DNA of 64,000 bases. Source: Paraburkholderia oxyphila NBRC 105797 (lineage in GTDB: Bacteria; Pseudomonadota; Gammaproteobacteria; Burkholderiales; Burkholderiaceae). The translations under genes were made by a program, and so were the position numbers. The notes under the pieces were generated by a model that made no database searches, was not told the DNA's origin, and saw only the letters and a list, made by a program, of their open reading frames with translations. The stretch lies in the NCBI RefSeq assembly GCF_000685075.1, contig NZ_BAYD01000008.1, positions 143,721 through 207,720 of the forward strand. Direction: 5' to 3'. This document shows, one piece after another, positions 53,073 to 61,535 of the stretch (its first letter is position 1; each line of letters starts with the position of its first letter).

Positions 53073-54083
53073 TTAGTCCTGGCTGCGGTATTTCAGGCCG
53101 GGATAGACATGCAGGGCGTTGTTGCAGAACACGTCGTGGCGATGCTCGCTGCACAGGTGCGGCGTGCCGGTGACATAGCGCTTCGTGTCGTCGTAGTGAT
53201 GGCCGGTGCGCGGGTCAATGCCCTTGACCGCGCCAATCATCTCCGAGCCGAACAGGATGTTCTTGTGCGGCACGACTTCCGTGAGCAGGTTGACGCCCGC
53301 CTGGTGATAGACGCAGGTGTCGAAGAAGATGTTGTTCAGGAGACCGTCTTCGAGGGCCTTGAAGCCCATGTCCTGCGCGAGGCCGCGATAGCGTCCCCAG
53401 TGGTACGGCACCGCGCCGCCGCCATGCGGAATGACGAAACGCAGCGTGGGGAAGTCCTTGAACAGTTGCGGCGCGAGCAGAAACTGCATGAAGGCCGTGG
53501 TGTCGCCGTTCAGGTAGTGCGCGCCCACATGGTGAAAACACGGGTTGCACGAGCTGCTCACGTGAATCATGGCCGGCACGTCCAGCTCCACCATCTTCTC
53601 GTAGAGCGGGTAATAGTGACGGTCGGTAAGCGGCGGATCGGTCCAGTAGCCACCCGAGGGATCGGGGTTCAGATTGCAGCCCACGAAGCCCAGCTCCTTC
53701 ACGCAGCGCTCCAGCTCCGCCACGCACGCGCTCACGTCCTTGCCCGGCGCCTGCGGCAACTGGCACACGCCCGCGAAATTCTCCGGATAGAGCTTGACCA
53801 CGCGGTGGATCAGGTCGTTGCACACGCGCGCCCACTCGATGCCCTGCTCGAGCGTGCCGAGGTGATGCCCCATCTGCCCCGCGATCGGCGAGAATAGCGT
53901 GAGGTCGAGGCCGCGCTCGCGCTGGGCCTCGAGCTGGCCGCCTTCGAGCGCCTCGCGCAGTTCGTCGTTGCTGATCTCGAGCGGCGCGCCGTATACAGGG
54001 CCCGCGTGTTCGAGCTGTCTGCGCCGCCATTCGTGCAGCGTCCTGGGTACGGTCGTGAAGTGACCGTGACAATCGATGATCAT
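53073..54083 (-). CDS. ligJ: 4-oxalomesaconate hydratase-like amidohydrolase (LigJ)
   Basis: 336 aa, full length for LigJ. The metal motif IIDCHGH starts the protein. AIHV-type strand VPAMIHVSSSCNP, IPHGGGAVPYHWGR, FFDTCVYHQAG and ILFGSEMIGAVKGIDP closely follow LigJ of Sphingobium, where the enzyme hydrates 4-oxalomesaconate to 4-carboxy-4-hydroxy-2-oxoadipate in protocatechuate 4,5-cleavage. The substrate here may be a related tricarboxylate. The extradiol dioxygenase gene lies 37 bp upstream. Confidence 0.8.
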   Translation of the reverse strand: MIIDCHGHFTTVPRTLHEWRRRQLEHAGPVYGAPLEISNDELREALEGGQLEAQRERGLDLTLFSPIAGQMGHHLGTLEQGIEWARVCNDLIHRVVKLYPENFAGVCQLPQAPGKDVSACVAELERCVKELGFVGCNLNPDPSGGYWTDPPLTDRHYYPLYEKMVELDVPAMIHVSSSCNPCFHHVGAHYLNGDTTAFMQFLLAPQLFKDFPTLRFVIPHGGGAVPYHWGRYRGLAQDMGFKALEDGLLNNIFFDTCVYHQAGVNLLTEVVPHKNILFGSEMIGAVKGIDPRTGHHYDDTKRYVTGTPHLCSEHRHDVFCNNALHVYPGLKYRSQD

Positions 54084-54120
54084 GAAGCGCTACCTGGTTC
54101 GTTGAATAAGGGATGAGCGG

Positions 54121-55053
54121 CTAGCCGTTCCACGCCACGAGCGGCGTCGCCTGCTTGACGAAACGCTCGGGCGGCTTTTCGCCGGTGTCGTAGCTCATGC
54201 CGTCGCCGATGCGGATATGGTTGAAGCGGCTCTTCGCCGTCATGCGCTCCTGCGAGATCCAGTGCTCGTGCATCTGGCCGAAGGGGCTCATCCAGTAGTC
54301 GAAGATCTGACTGCCGAGCGCGTGGCGGCCAATGCCGCGCACGTGGTCGTAGTCGCGCTGCGCGAGGTGGTCGTAGCCGAAGAAAATGTCGTCCACGCCC
54401 TCCACCTGGTACGACACGTGGTGCAGGCCCGCACGCGGCCCGCGCAGCAGGAAGATGATGTGATGATCGACCGGTGTGTCGCCGAGATCGATGCGGTTGA
54501 ACTGGCCGATCACGTTGTCGGGGTCGCCTACGAACAGCTCGTCGGTGGGAATCACGCCCAGCGTGCGCTGATACCACTCGATCGACCCCGGCAGTTGCGG
54601 CGTGGCGAACGCCGTGTGCGCGATGCGCTCCACGCGCGCCGCGCCGAGCACGCGGCTTTCGCCTTCGGCGTCGCGCACGAGCGGCCGCGCCGGCAAACGC
54701 TCCACCTGCGCGCGTCCGGCCACGAACTCGAGCCAGAAGCCGTTGGGGTCCTGCAGGCGCACGCGCTGGCCGCCGCCGGGCTCGTCGATGTGCTCCACGC
54801 CGCTTGCGCCGGGCAGTTTCGCGAGGTCGGCGATGAGCGCCGCGTCGCGCAGCTCGTACGCACAACTGATGACGCCGGGCTCGCCCAGCTCCGTCACATG
54901 CAGAAAGGACGCTTCCCCAACGCCGCGCATGTAAAGGCGCTTGTCGTCGCGATGGACTTTCACCATGCCGAAGTCTTCGAGGAAGGCTTCCATGCGCCCG
55001 AGATCGGGGGCGCTGAGCCGGACGTGGGCCATGCCTGAGATGGTCGAAGCCAA
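54121..55053 (-). CDS. Extradiol ring-cleavage dioxygenase (VOC, two-domain)
   Basis: 310 aa. The start is TTG at 55053 with GGAG 7 nt upstream. Non-catalytic N-terminal VOC domain, then catalytic domain with His146 (RIAHTAFAT), His211/212 (GLHHVSYQV) and Glu263 (MHEHWISQ). The spacing is nearly that of BphC (146, 210, 260). It cleaves a catechol meta to the hydroxyls using Fe(II) or Mn(II). It lies between the decarboxylase-like genes and LigJ, consistent with making a LigJ precursor. Confidence 0.85.
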   Translation of the reverse strand: MASTISGMAHVRLSAPDLGRMEAFLEDFGMVKVHRDDKRLYMRGVGEASFLHVTELGEPGVISCAYELRDAALIADLAKLPGASGVEHIDEPGGGQRVRLQDPNGFWLEFVAGRAQVERLPARPLVRDAEGESRVLGAARVERIAHTAFATPQLPGSIEWYQRTLGVIPTDELFVGDPDNVIGQFNRIDLGDTPVDHHIIFLLRGPRAGLHHVSYQVEGVDDIFFGYDHLAQRDYDHVRGIGRHALGSQIFDYWMSPFGQMHEHWISQERMTAKSRFNHIRIGDGMSYDTGEKPPERFVKQATPLVAWNG

Positions 55054-55129
55054 GTTTGTCTCCGTGTCTTGCTACTGTGTTGCGCTATTGCGCTATTGCG
55101 GTGTTGCTCTCTTGCGGCGGCGCCGTGCC

Positions 55130-56026
55130 TCAACCGAGGATGTCGAGCACCGGGCCATACAGCTCTTCCAGCGTATAGCGCCGCGTAATGAGCCCTTGCT
55201 CGAAAGCGTACCGAATCGCCAGTTCGAGCGCCGGGGCGAGCTTGTCGAAGCCCACCGGCTGCAGGTCGATTGCAGCCTGAGGTTTACCCTGCTGAGCCTG
55301 TTCCCGCGCTTCGCAAAGCAGGCGGTACACCTCGCGCACCGCTTCGGGATGGTCTTGCGCCAGCGAACGCTTGACCGTCACCACGTGGTTGATCGGCACC
55401 GCATGGGTGCGCGCATGCCAGGCAGCGGCGGCTTCGCCCGGTGAGGGAATCAGCGGCCGGATGCCCGCTTCTCCGGAAAGCCCGCCTCCCGCGATGATCG
55501 CGTCCACCTCGCCCGCGCGCAGCATGGCTTCGAGGCTCAATGTCGATTCGAGGCGCGAAACCCACTCGGGTTCCTCGTAATTCGCCACGTGCGCGCCTTC
55601 CTGGCTCAACCACTGGACGTCGGCCAGGCTCACGCCGTAGTCGTCGGTGAGAATGCCGCGCACCCACGTGGGCGTGGTCTGCGTGTAGGCGCGCATCGCC
55701 ACCTTGCGGCCGGCCAGGTCGCTCGCCTTGAAAGTGGCGTCGTCGCGCACCACGATGCTCTTGTGGTGGAAATTGCCGTTCATCACGAACGGCAGCAGCA
55801 CATACGGCTTGCCCGCCTCAAAAGCCTGCAGGAAGGTGATGATCGCCAGTTCCGCGACATCGTATTTCTCATGGCGCACGACGTCCTTGAAGGCCTTCTG
55901 CGCGGTGTCCACGGGGGCGAAATCCAGCTGCGCGAGCGGCGAAGCGAGCGTGCCGTCCTTGAGCGGCTGGGTTTTCGGGTAGGTCCCCAGCATCGTAGGG
56001 ATGGAGAGGGTTTGATCGGTTGTCAT
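55130..56026 (-). CDS. 4,5-dihydroxyphthalate decarboxylase-like protein (1)
   Basis: 298 aa, periplasmic-binding-protein (NMT1/DHP decarboxylase) fold without a signal peptide, so cytoplasmic. KYDVAELAIITFLQAFEAGK, KVAMRAYTQTTPTWVRGILT and DDYGVSLADVQWLSQEGAHV resemble Pht5-type decarboxylases, which remove a carboxyl from 4,5-dihydroxyphthalate. A paralogue lies 32 bp upstream. It probably decarboxylates an aromatic or dihydroxy dicarboxylate. Its substrate is unknown. Confidence 0.75.
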   Translation of the reverse strand: MTTDQTLSIPTMLGTYPKTQPLKDGTLASPLAQLDFAPVDTAQKAFKDVVRHEKYDVAELAIITFLQAFEAGKPYVLLPFVMNGNFHHKSIVVRDDATFKASDLAGRKVAMRAYTQTTPTWVRGILTDDYGVSLADVQWLSQEGAHVANYEEPEWVSRLESTLSLEAMLRAGEVDAIIAGGGLSGEAGIRPLIPSPGEAAAAWHARTHAVPINHVVTVKRSLAQDHPEAVREVYRLLCEAREQAQQGKPQAAIDLQPVGFDKLAPALELAIRYAFEQGLITRRYTLEELYGPVLDILG

Positions 56027-56058
56027 CGTCTGCTCTGCCTCGAATAAGTATCGGAGCC

Positions 56059-57000
56059 TTAAGTGTTCGCAGCCGGGTCGAGAAACACCGAAGCGAGTTC
56101 GGGACGCTGCGGAATCAGCCGCTGGGCATGCGCGTAACGCACGAGCGCATCGAACGATTTCGCGTTCTGCGCGAGCCCGTAGGGCAGCGGATCGCCAACG
56201 AGTTCCGCCAGACGGCGATAGCGCTTGTCTTCCGCGCCGTCCGCCGCGCCGCTATTCACGCGCGCCAGGTAGTTCTCTTTTGCCGCCACGAATGCCGCGT
56301 AGAGGCGGCGCGGCAGATCGGGATCGCGCGCCAGCACGTCGTTGCGCACCACGATCACGCCGTGCAGCGGGTAAATGCCCGTGCGGCGATACCAGTCGGC
56401 TTCCAGCGCGGCGGCGTCCTCGACCAGTTCGACGAGGCGATCGTCGAGACCGGCGCCCACGCCCGCCAGGCCGCCGAAGCCCACTTCGAGTTCGCCCGCT
56501 TCCATCATCGCCGCGAGCGACGTGTCGCTCGCCACGCGCCGCACGTTGGACGGCGGCACGAAGGTCTCGACGTTTTCGTCCTCCTCGGTGAGCCATGTCA
56601 CCTTGTCGAGGTCGACACCGTATTCCTCAGACAGAATGCCGCGCGTCCACACGGCCGCCGTGACCGAATACGCGCGCACGCCCACGGCACGCCCTTCGAT
56701 ATCCTTCGGATGCCGAATCGATGATTCGCGCAGCCGTTGCAAGCCCGCATGGCGAAAACGCCGTGTCATGGGCAGCGCGAGCGCCGTGACCGGCGCACCG
56801 GCCGCCACCGCCATCAGATACGACGTGGGCGCCATCTCGCAGATATCGTAGGGCTGGCTGCGCGCCATGCTGCGATAGGCGTCGGGCATGCGCTTGATCT
56901 CGATGAAGTCGAGCTCCACGCCCTCCACGCGCACCGCGCCGCTGCGCAAATCTTCGACCTGGCCGTGACGGCCAAGCACGATCGACAGTTTTTCAGTCAT
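56059..57000 (-). CDS. 4,5-dihydroxyphthalate decarboxylase-like protein (2)
   Basis: 313 aa, same fold: QPYDICEMAPTSYLMAVAAG, AVGVRAYSVTAAVWTRGILS, EEYGVDLDKVTWLTEEDENV. No signal peptide. Identity to its neighbour is clear but modest, as judged from shared W-x-R-G-I-L and Y-G-V-x-L motifs, so they probably have different substrates or form a heteromer. The ATG has AGGT about 10 nt upstream. It follows the HpcH-type aldolase gene by 37 bp. Confidence 0.75.
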   Translation of the reverse strand: MTEKLSIVLGRHGQVEDLRSGAVRVEGVELDFIEIKRMPDAYRSMARSQPYDICEMAPTSYLMAVAAGAPVTALALPMTRRFRHAGLQRLRESSIRHPKDIEGRAVGVRAYSVTAAVWTRGILSEEYGVDLDKVTWLTEEDENVETFVPPSNVRRVASDTSLAAMMEAGELEVGFGGLAGVGAGLDDRLVELVEDAAALEADWYRRTGIYPLHGVIVVRNDVLARDPDLPRRLYAAFVAAKENYLARVNSGAADGAEDKRYRRLAELVGDPLPYGLAQNAKSFDALVRYAHAQRLIPQRPELASVFLDPAANT

Positions 57001-57037
57001 GTTGACGTACCTGTAATGCTTCGTCGATGTCAGCCGT

Positions 57038-57898
57038 TCAGACGCGGCCCGCGAGCTGACGGCCCTTGTCCAGCGCGCCGAAGTCGCGCTTGGGGAACGT
57101 CATCAGGAAGCGGTAGCCCTCTTCGATCACGCGCGCCACATTGCCCTCGTTCACGTGCGGATGGCCGACCGGAATGTTGTATGCCTTGCCGATCTCGCGC
57201 ACATGGTCCATCAGGCGCAGCAGTTCCGGGTGGTCGTATTCGCGCGGGCAGCCCAGCTCCTGCGTGAGGTCGCCCTCGCCGATCAGCAGCACGCCGATGC
57301 CCGGCACGCGCTTGACCATTTCTTCGAGGTTCTCGATCGCCGCGACGTCCTCGATCATCAGCGTGACGAGAATCTCGCCTTCCGGCGCGAGCGGCCACAC
57401 ATCGGCCTTGCGGTAGTACTCCTGCTGCGAGAGGCCCCAGTAGCGCGCGGCGGGCATGGGCGCGTCGCCGCGCAGGCCGGCCGGCTCGTAGAGCGGCTGG
57501 TTCGGCAGACGCGGGTAGCGGCACGCGGCGACGGCGTTGTATGCCTGCTCGGGCGTGCTGATACGCGGCCAGACGATGCCGTATGCGCCGAGATCGAGCG
57601 CCTGCTTGGCGAACCATTGGTTCATTTCGCTGCCGCTGGGCGGAATGCGCACGATCGGCGTCATCTGGCAGGCCACCGTTCCCGCCTGCGCGATACGCTG
57701 GCGCAGCAGCAGGTACTGCATGGCGTTGCGCAGCGCCGAGATGTCCCACGGCGTGTGCTCCATTTCGAACACCACGCCGTCGTTCGACGACTGCGCAAAG
57801 CTGACCGCGTTTTCGATTTCGGCCTGAATAAAGGAAGTGAAGGCAATACCGCGTCCGGTTTCGAGTGCCCGGATTACACCGTTGAGTCGTTCAGCCAT
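57038..57898 (-). CDS. HpcH/HpaI-type class II aldolase
   Basis: 286 aa from the ATG at 57898, GGAGG 11 nt upstream; an in-frame start 18 codons earlier runs into the next gene. The TIM barrel has FTSFIQAEIENAV, GVVFEMEHTPWDI, MIEDVAAIENLEEMVK and GVLLIGEGDLTQELG, with Glu and Asp as likely metal ligands. Members cleave 2-keto-4-hydroxy acids to pyruvate and an aldehyde or 2-oxo acid. This is a natural last step for the cleavage products of the block. Confidence 0.82.
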   Translation of the reverse strand: MAERLNGVIRALETGRGIAFTSFIQAEIENAVSFAQSSNDGVVFEMEHTPWDISALRNAMQYLLLRQRIAQAGTVACQMTPIVRIPPSGSEMNQWFAKQALDLGAYGIVWPRISTPEQAYNAVAACRYPRLPNQPLYEPAGLRGDAPMPAARYWGLSQQEYYRKADVWPLAPEGEILVTLMIEDVAAIENLEEMVKRVPGIGVLLIGEGDLTQELGCPREYDHPELLRLMDHVREIGKAYNIPVGHPHVNEGNVARVIEEGYRFLMTFPKRDFGALDKGRQLAGRV

Positions 57899-57917
57899 GT
57901 CGTTCGACCCTCCGGTC

Positions 57918-58958
57918 TCAAAGCATCGCGCCGCAGAATGCGTCACCCGCATTCGCCGGCAGTTGCTTTTCGGCCCACGTCTTGCTGCCGTCGGTCGTGA
58001 AGAACACCTGGCCGCCGCGCGTCACGGTGATCACGCCATCCGGGTCGCTCGCGTGCGTGCCGAAGCCCATCATCGTGCTGCGCGGTTCGACCGCCGAGTC
58101 GGCGCGTGACCACGTTGTGCCCATGTCGTCGCTCGTGTACAGCGCGCCTGCGGCGCTGCGCGACGAGATGCTGAAGCACGCGTACATCTTCTTCGGCTGG
58201 CCGTGGACGAAGCGGCATTCACGGGCGTACTGGAACGGCGCGAACTTGCCGACCTCCAGATCGCGGAAGGTCTTGCCCAAGTCCCGGCTTTCGAACACGC
58301 CAAGGCGGCAGATATAGAACAGCGAATCGGGCGAGGCGGTGGTGGTGCAGACCGAATGGGCGTCGAACATGCCTTCGGTGTCGTCGTCGGTTTCGATCTT
58401 GCTTTTCAGGTGCGGCTCTTTCGCGAGTTCCACGAGGCCGTCGGCCACGCCGCGCCAGTTCTCGCCGCCGTCCTCGCTCACGAGGAAGCCGTTGATTTCG
58501 GCCACCGCATACATGATCGACGGATTCGTCGGATGAAACGCAATGCGCATCACACGCGAATTGCCGAAGGTGATCTTGAAGCGCTCCGGATGGTGCGCAT
58601 TGCACTTGCGCCACGTATCGCCGCCGTCGTCGCTGCGGTACACGCCAACCGGGCCCGTGCCGGCGAAGATCACATCGGGGTTGTGCGGATGCACGACGAT
58701 CGTCCAGAACTGCACGTTCTCGTCCGTCACGTTCAGCCGGTGCCAGGAAGCACCGCCGTCGGTCGAGCGGAACACGCCCTTGCGCGCCGCCACGTAAATC
58801 ACGTTCTCGCGGCCCGGATGCGGCGTGATCGCCTGTACCGATGCATCGGCCGGGATGTCGCTCACCTGTTGCCACTCGCCGCCGGGTTCGAGCTTGAACA
58901 GCGAACCGATCGCTTCGGGCCGCGTCGTCGCCGTCCCGACCAACATCAATTTGCGCAT
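57918..58958 (-). CDS. BNR/Asp-box beta-propeller protein
   Basis: 346 aa from the ATG at 58958 (GGAGG upstream). At least six Asp-box repeats are visible: FRSTDGGASW, YRSDDGGDTW, LVSEDGGENW, FESRDLGKTF, YTSDDMGTTW and FFTTDGSKTW, spaced about 45-65 residues. This predicts a six- or seven-bladed propeller. No signal peptide, so it is cytoplasmic, unlike sialidases. It is the first gene of the block. Its function is unknown; propellers act as lactonases or lactonising enzymes in other aromatic pathways. Confidence 0.75.
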   Translation of the reverse strand: MRKLMLVGTATTRPEAIGSLFKLEPGGEWQQVSDIPADASVQAITPHPGRENVIYVAARKGVFRSTDGGASWHRLNVTDENVQFWTIVVHPHNPDVIFAGTGPVGVYRSDDGGDTWRKCNAHHPERFKITFGNSRVMRIAFHPTNPSIMYAVAEINGFLVSEDGGENWRGVADGLVELAKEPHLKSKIETDDDTEGMFDAHSVCTTTASPDSLFYICRLGVFESRDLGKTFRDLEVGKFAPFQYARECRFVHGQPKKMYACFSISSRSAAGALYTSDDMGTTWSRADSAVEPRSTMMGFGTHASDPDGVITVTRGGQVFFTTDGSKTWAEKQLPANAGDAFCGAML

Positions 58959-59375
58959 AAAGCCTCCATCGTTATCGTGCCGGAGGTGCGACTCGCAGGG
59001 TTCGCGCACCGGCCATGTGTCGATTCATCCGGACTCGTGTCTCGTCTGTTCTCAACTGACGGGAGGCAGTGTAGGGCGACTGGGCTACGCTTTGTCATTC
59101 GAAATGCGCCGTCGCCATAGATTTTTGCTGAACCCAGGGGCCGACACTAAATCACCTTATCGCGAGGAGACAAACTGCTCGAACTGCGCTTCGCTCAATT
59201 TCGTTGGAATGGCCGGCCAGCATGGGTTTCCCGTCATTCACACGTCCAGAAATCTGGCCTCTAACCTGACCGGGGCGGTCGCGTCGAAACCCGGCCCCGG
59301 CAGGGTTCGCAGAAAAATTCGAACTTGCTGAATACGGAATGCGTCGCCCCAATTTACGTCGCAGCGGATACGAAA

Positions 59376-59543
59376 TCACGGTGCCAAATGAAGATGGTGA
59401 GAACCTGGAGCGGGCAATCGTCGAATAATTCGCCGAAGAGCATTCGACGCCAGGTTCACCGCGGTGGCGGACAGGCCGAGCTGTTCGGCCGCCGCACGCA
59501 TGCTGCCTTGTTCCGCGACGGCGGCAAAACAGCGAAGGTGCCG
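59376..59543 (-). pseudogene. LysR-type regulator, N-terminal HTH remnant
   Basis: One frame reads RHLRCFAAVAEQGSMRAAAE and continues QLGLSATAVNLASNALRR before a TGA at 59376-59378. This is a clear LysR wHTH signature (A-x-V-A-E-x-G-S-x-x-x-A-A-x-x-L-x-x-S). The wing sequence is disrupted and the effector domain is absent. It probably once regulated the adjacent beta-propeller operon or belonged to a lost cluster. Confidence 0.55.
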
Positions 59544-59633
59544 GGCTTGCGTCTTCGAGTACCAGATGGGACAAAGGTGTGCGGCAAGGGCACTGCCACG
59601 TTGCTTGCTTCATTGCGCGAACGTGACAGTGTC

Positions 59634-59795
59634 TCAACCGTAGTTCACGATGAAGCGCAGGTTGTTCTCGATGTAACCGATGAATTCCTCTGGTCTCGCC
59701 AGCAGCCCGGCCTCCTTGGGGGCTGCATTGCGCGGCGAATTTCCGACATAGGCTTTCAATAGGGCTTCCGCCGCAATGAATAAACCGTTCTACTT
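59634..59795 (-). pseudogene. Transposase-like fragment
   Basis: The open frame ends EEFIGYIENNLRFIVNYG then TGA. The pattern Y-I-x-x-N-x-x-F-I-x-N-Y-G occurs in the C-terminal part of an unclassified transposase group, where it is followed by a conserved extension missing here. The frame opens after a stop near 59798. Short, so the call is tentative. Confidence 0.35.
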
Positions 59796-59829
59796 AAGAC
59801 TTCGCGAGCGCAGCGCGCATCGTGCGTGT

Positions 59830-61194
59830 TCAGTCGTCGGCCAACGGGGATCGCGATGTCTCGTTGCTTGCCAGCATGGCGACTAGCGCGACACCTGCGG
59901 CGCCCACCAGGTACCACGCGGGCGCGAGCTTGCTGCCCGTCGTCGCGATCAGCCAGGTGGCGACTAGCGGTGCAGTGCCGCCAAACAGCGCATTTGCCGC
60001 ATTGAAGCAGAAGGCGAAACCGCTGTAGCGCACGCGCGTCGGAAATATCTCGGACAGAAAGCACGGCAAGGTGCCGTCGTTCAGTGTGAGCAACGCGCCG
60101 AAGGCAATCTGGATCATCACGATGGTCGCGAAGCTCGCGCCGGCCAGCCCCTTGAAGAGCGGCACCGTGAGCAATGCGAACATCACCGATGCGCCAATCA
60201 GCATCGTCTTGCGTCCGACGCGGTCGGACAGCGCACCCATCAGGAAAATCAAACCAATATACGCAGCGAGCGAGATGGTCGCGGCCACGAACGACGCGGT
60301 TTCGCTCATGCCCATTTCCGTCGACAGGTAGGTCGGCATATAGCTGAGCACCAGATAGAACGCCACGGCGTTCAGGCAGGTCACGCCAAACGCGATGAGC
60401 ATCTTGCCGCGATGGCGGGTCAGCAGTTCCGTCACAGGCGCCTTCGCCACGTCGTGCGCGCCTTCGAGCGCCTTGAACTTCGGCGTGTCTTCGAGTTTCA
60501 GGCGAATGTAGCGGCCGACCAGCCCGAATGGTGCCGCGAGCAGGAACGGCAAACGCCAGCCGAAATCATGCAGTTGCTGCGTGGAAAGCACCGCATGCAT
60601 CACGGCGACAAATACCGAACCGAACAACAAGCCAGCAGCCGTGCTGGCCGGCACGATGCTCGTGTACACGCCACGCTTTCCCGGCGGCGCGAATTCCGCG
60701 AGAAAGGCGGACGCGCCCGCATATTCACCCGAGGCCGAAAAGCCCTGGACGATCCGTACCAATAGCAGCAGCGCGGGTGCGATCATGCCCACCTGCGCAT
60801 AGGTGGGGAGGAACGCGATCAAGAAAGTCGAACACGACATGATCAGAATCGACAGCGACAGCGCGGCCCGCCGCCCGTGCCGGTCGCCGAAATGCCCCCA
60901 GACGATACCACCCAGCGGCCGCACGACGAACGAAACCGCGAATACGCCATATGCCGCGAGCAGGCCTGTCATCGAGTCGCTCTTCGGAAAGAACATCACC
61001 GCAATGATGGTCGCCAGGTAACCGTACGAGGCATAATCGAACCACTCGACAAAGTTGCCGATGAAGCTCGCCAGCGCAGCCCGCTTCAAGAGTCCCGCAT
61101 CAGTCCGGCTATCACTTTGGCCTACCGCTCCTTCGCCCTGCTTCCACTCGCTGGCCGCCACCAGGCCGCCCGGCATTGCTTTTCTGGTACTCAT
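59830..61194 (-). CDS. MFS permease, metabolite:H+ symporter (MHS) family
   Basis: 454 aa from the ATG at 61194, with GGAGA 6 nt upstream; the ATG 12 bp earlier contains that SD in its own codons. FIGNFVEWFDYASYGYLATI, WGHFGDRHGRRAALSL and FSASGEYAGASAFLAE are MHS motifs. Twelve TM segments. It stands alone, bordered by decayed fragments on one side and another MFS gene on the other. Likely an importer of a carboxylate or betaine-like compound. Confidence 0.83.
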   Translation of the reverse strand: MSTRKAMPGGLVAASEWKQGEGAVGQSDSRTDAGLLKRAALASFIGNFVEWFDYASYGYLATIIAVMFFPKSDSMTGLLAAYGVFAVSFVVRPLGGIVWGHFGDRHGRRAALSLSILIMSCSTFLIAFLPTYAQVGMIAPALLLLVRIVQGFSASGEYAGASAFLAEFAPPGKRGVYTSIVPASTAAGLLFGSVFVAVMHAVLSTQQLHDFGWRLPFLLAAPFGLVGRYIRLKLEDTPKFKALEGAHDVAKAPVTELLTRHRGKMLIAFGVTCLNAVAFYLVLSYMPTYLSTEMGMSETASFVAATISLAAYIGLIFLMGALSDRVGRKTMLIGASVMFALLTVPLFKGLAGASFATIVMIQIAFGALLTLNDGTLPCFLSEIFPTRVRYSGFAFCFNAANALFGGTAPLVATWLIATTGSKLAPAWYLVGAAGVALVAMLASNETSRSPLADD

Positions 61195-61535
61195 CCAAGT
61201 CTCCATATGTGCTGCTGGTTAGCCCTGACGTAATCCGGAAACCAGTTCGATTGCTACCGCTCCCGGCACCATCGAACGCTGCGAATTCCGTGGGTTCAAG
61301 GCAATGGTAGAAGCTGCAGCCAATGGAATATATCTTTATCGGACAAGCGACTTTCTCCATTCGACATCAAGGGTAAACACCGCCAGGAGGCTTTGCCGCT
61401 GCCCCGAAACGGGCGTCGTGCAGACGCAGGCAACGGCAATGTGCTGCGAACGCGAGATTGCCGTGCATGCACACAGTTAAGGGCGGGAGTCGGGAAAGGT
61501 CCAGCGCTTACCGCTCGGGCGAGCGATCAGAAGAA
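61195..61535. other. 341-bp gap between two MFS genes
   Basis: No gene, repeat or clear terminator found. The part next to 61194 is AT-richer than the surroundings (about 61300-61380) and probably carries the promoter of the MHS permease gene; no unambiguous -35/-10 pair was found. Confidence 0.3.

Larger units (their letters stand above)
58959..59829. other. 871-bp region with decayed gene fragments
   Basis: The first 150 bp should contain the promoter of the beta-propeller operon; a weak -10-like TACACT lies on the minus strand but no convincing -35. The remainder carries the LysR remnant (59376-59543) and the transposase-like remnant (59634-59795). I see no intact gene. Confidence 0.45.

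Noticed and set aside
59152..59637. 161-codon minus-strand frame upstream of the beta-propeller gene
   Set aside because: Its translation looks random; a different frame over the same DNA gives the LysR HTH signature, so this is a shadow of decayed sequence.
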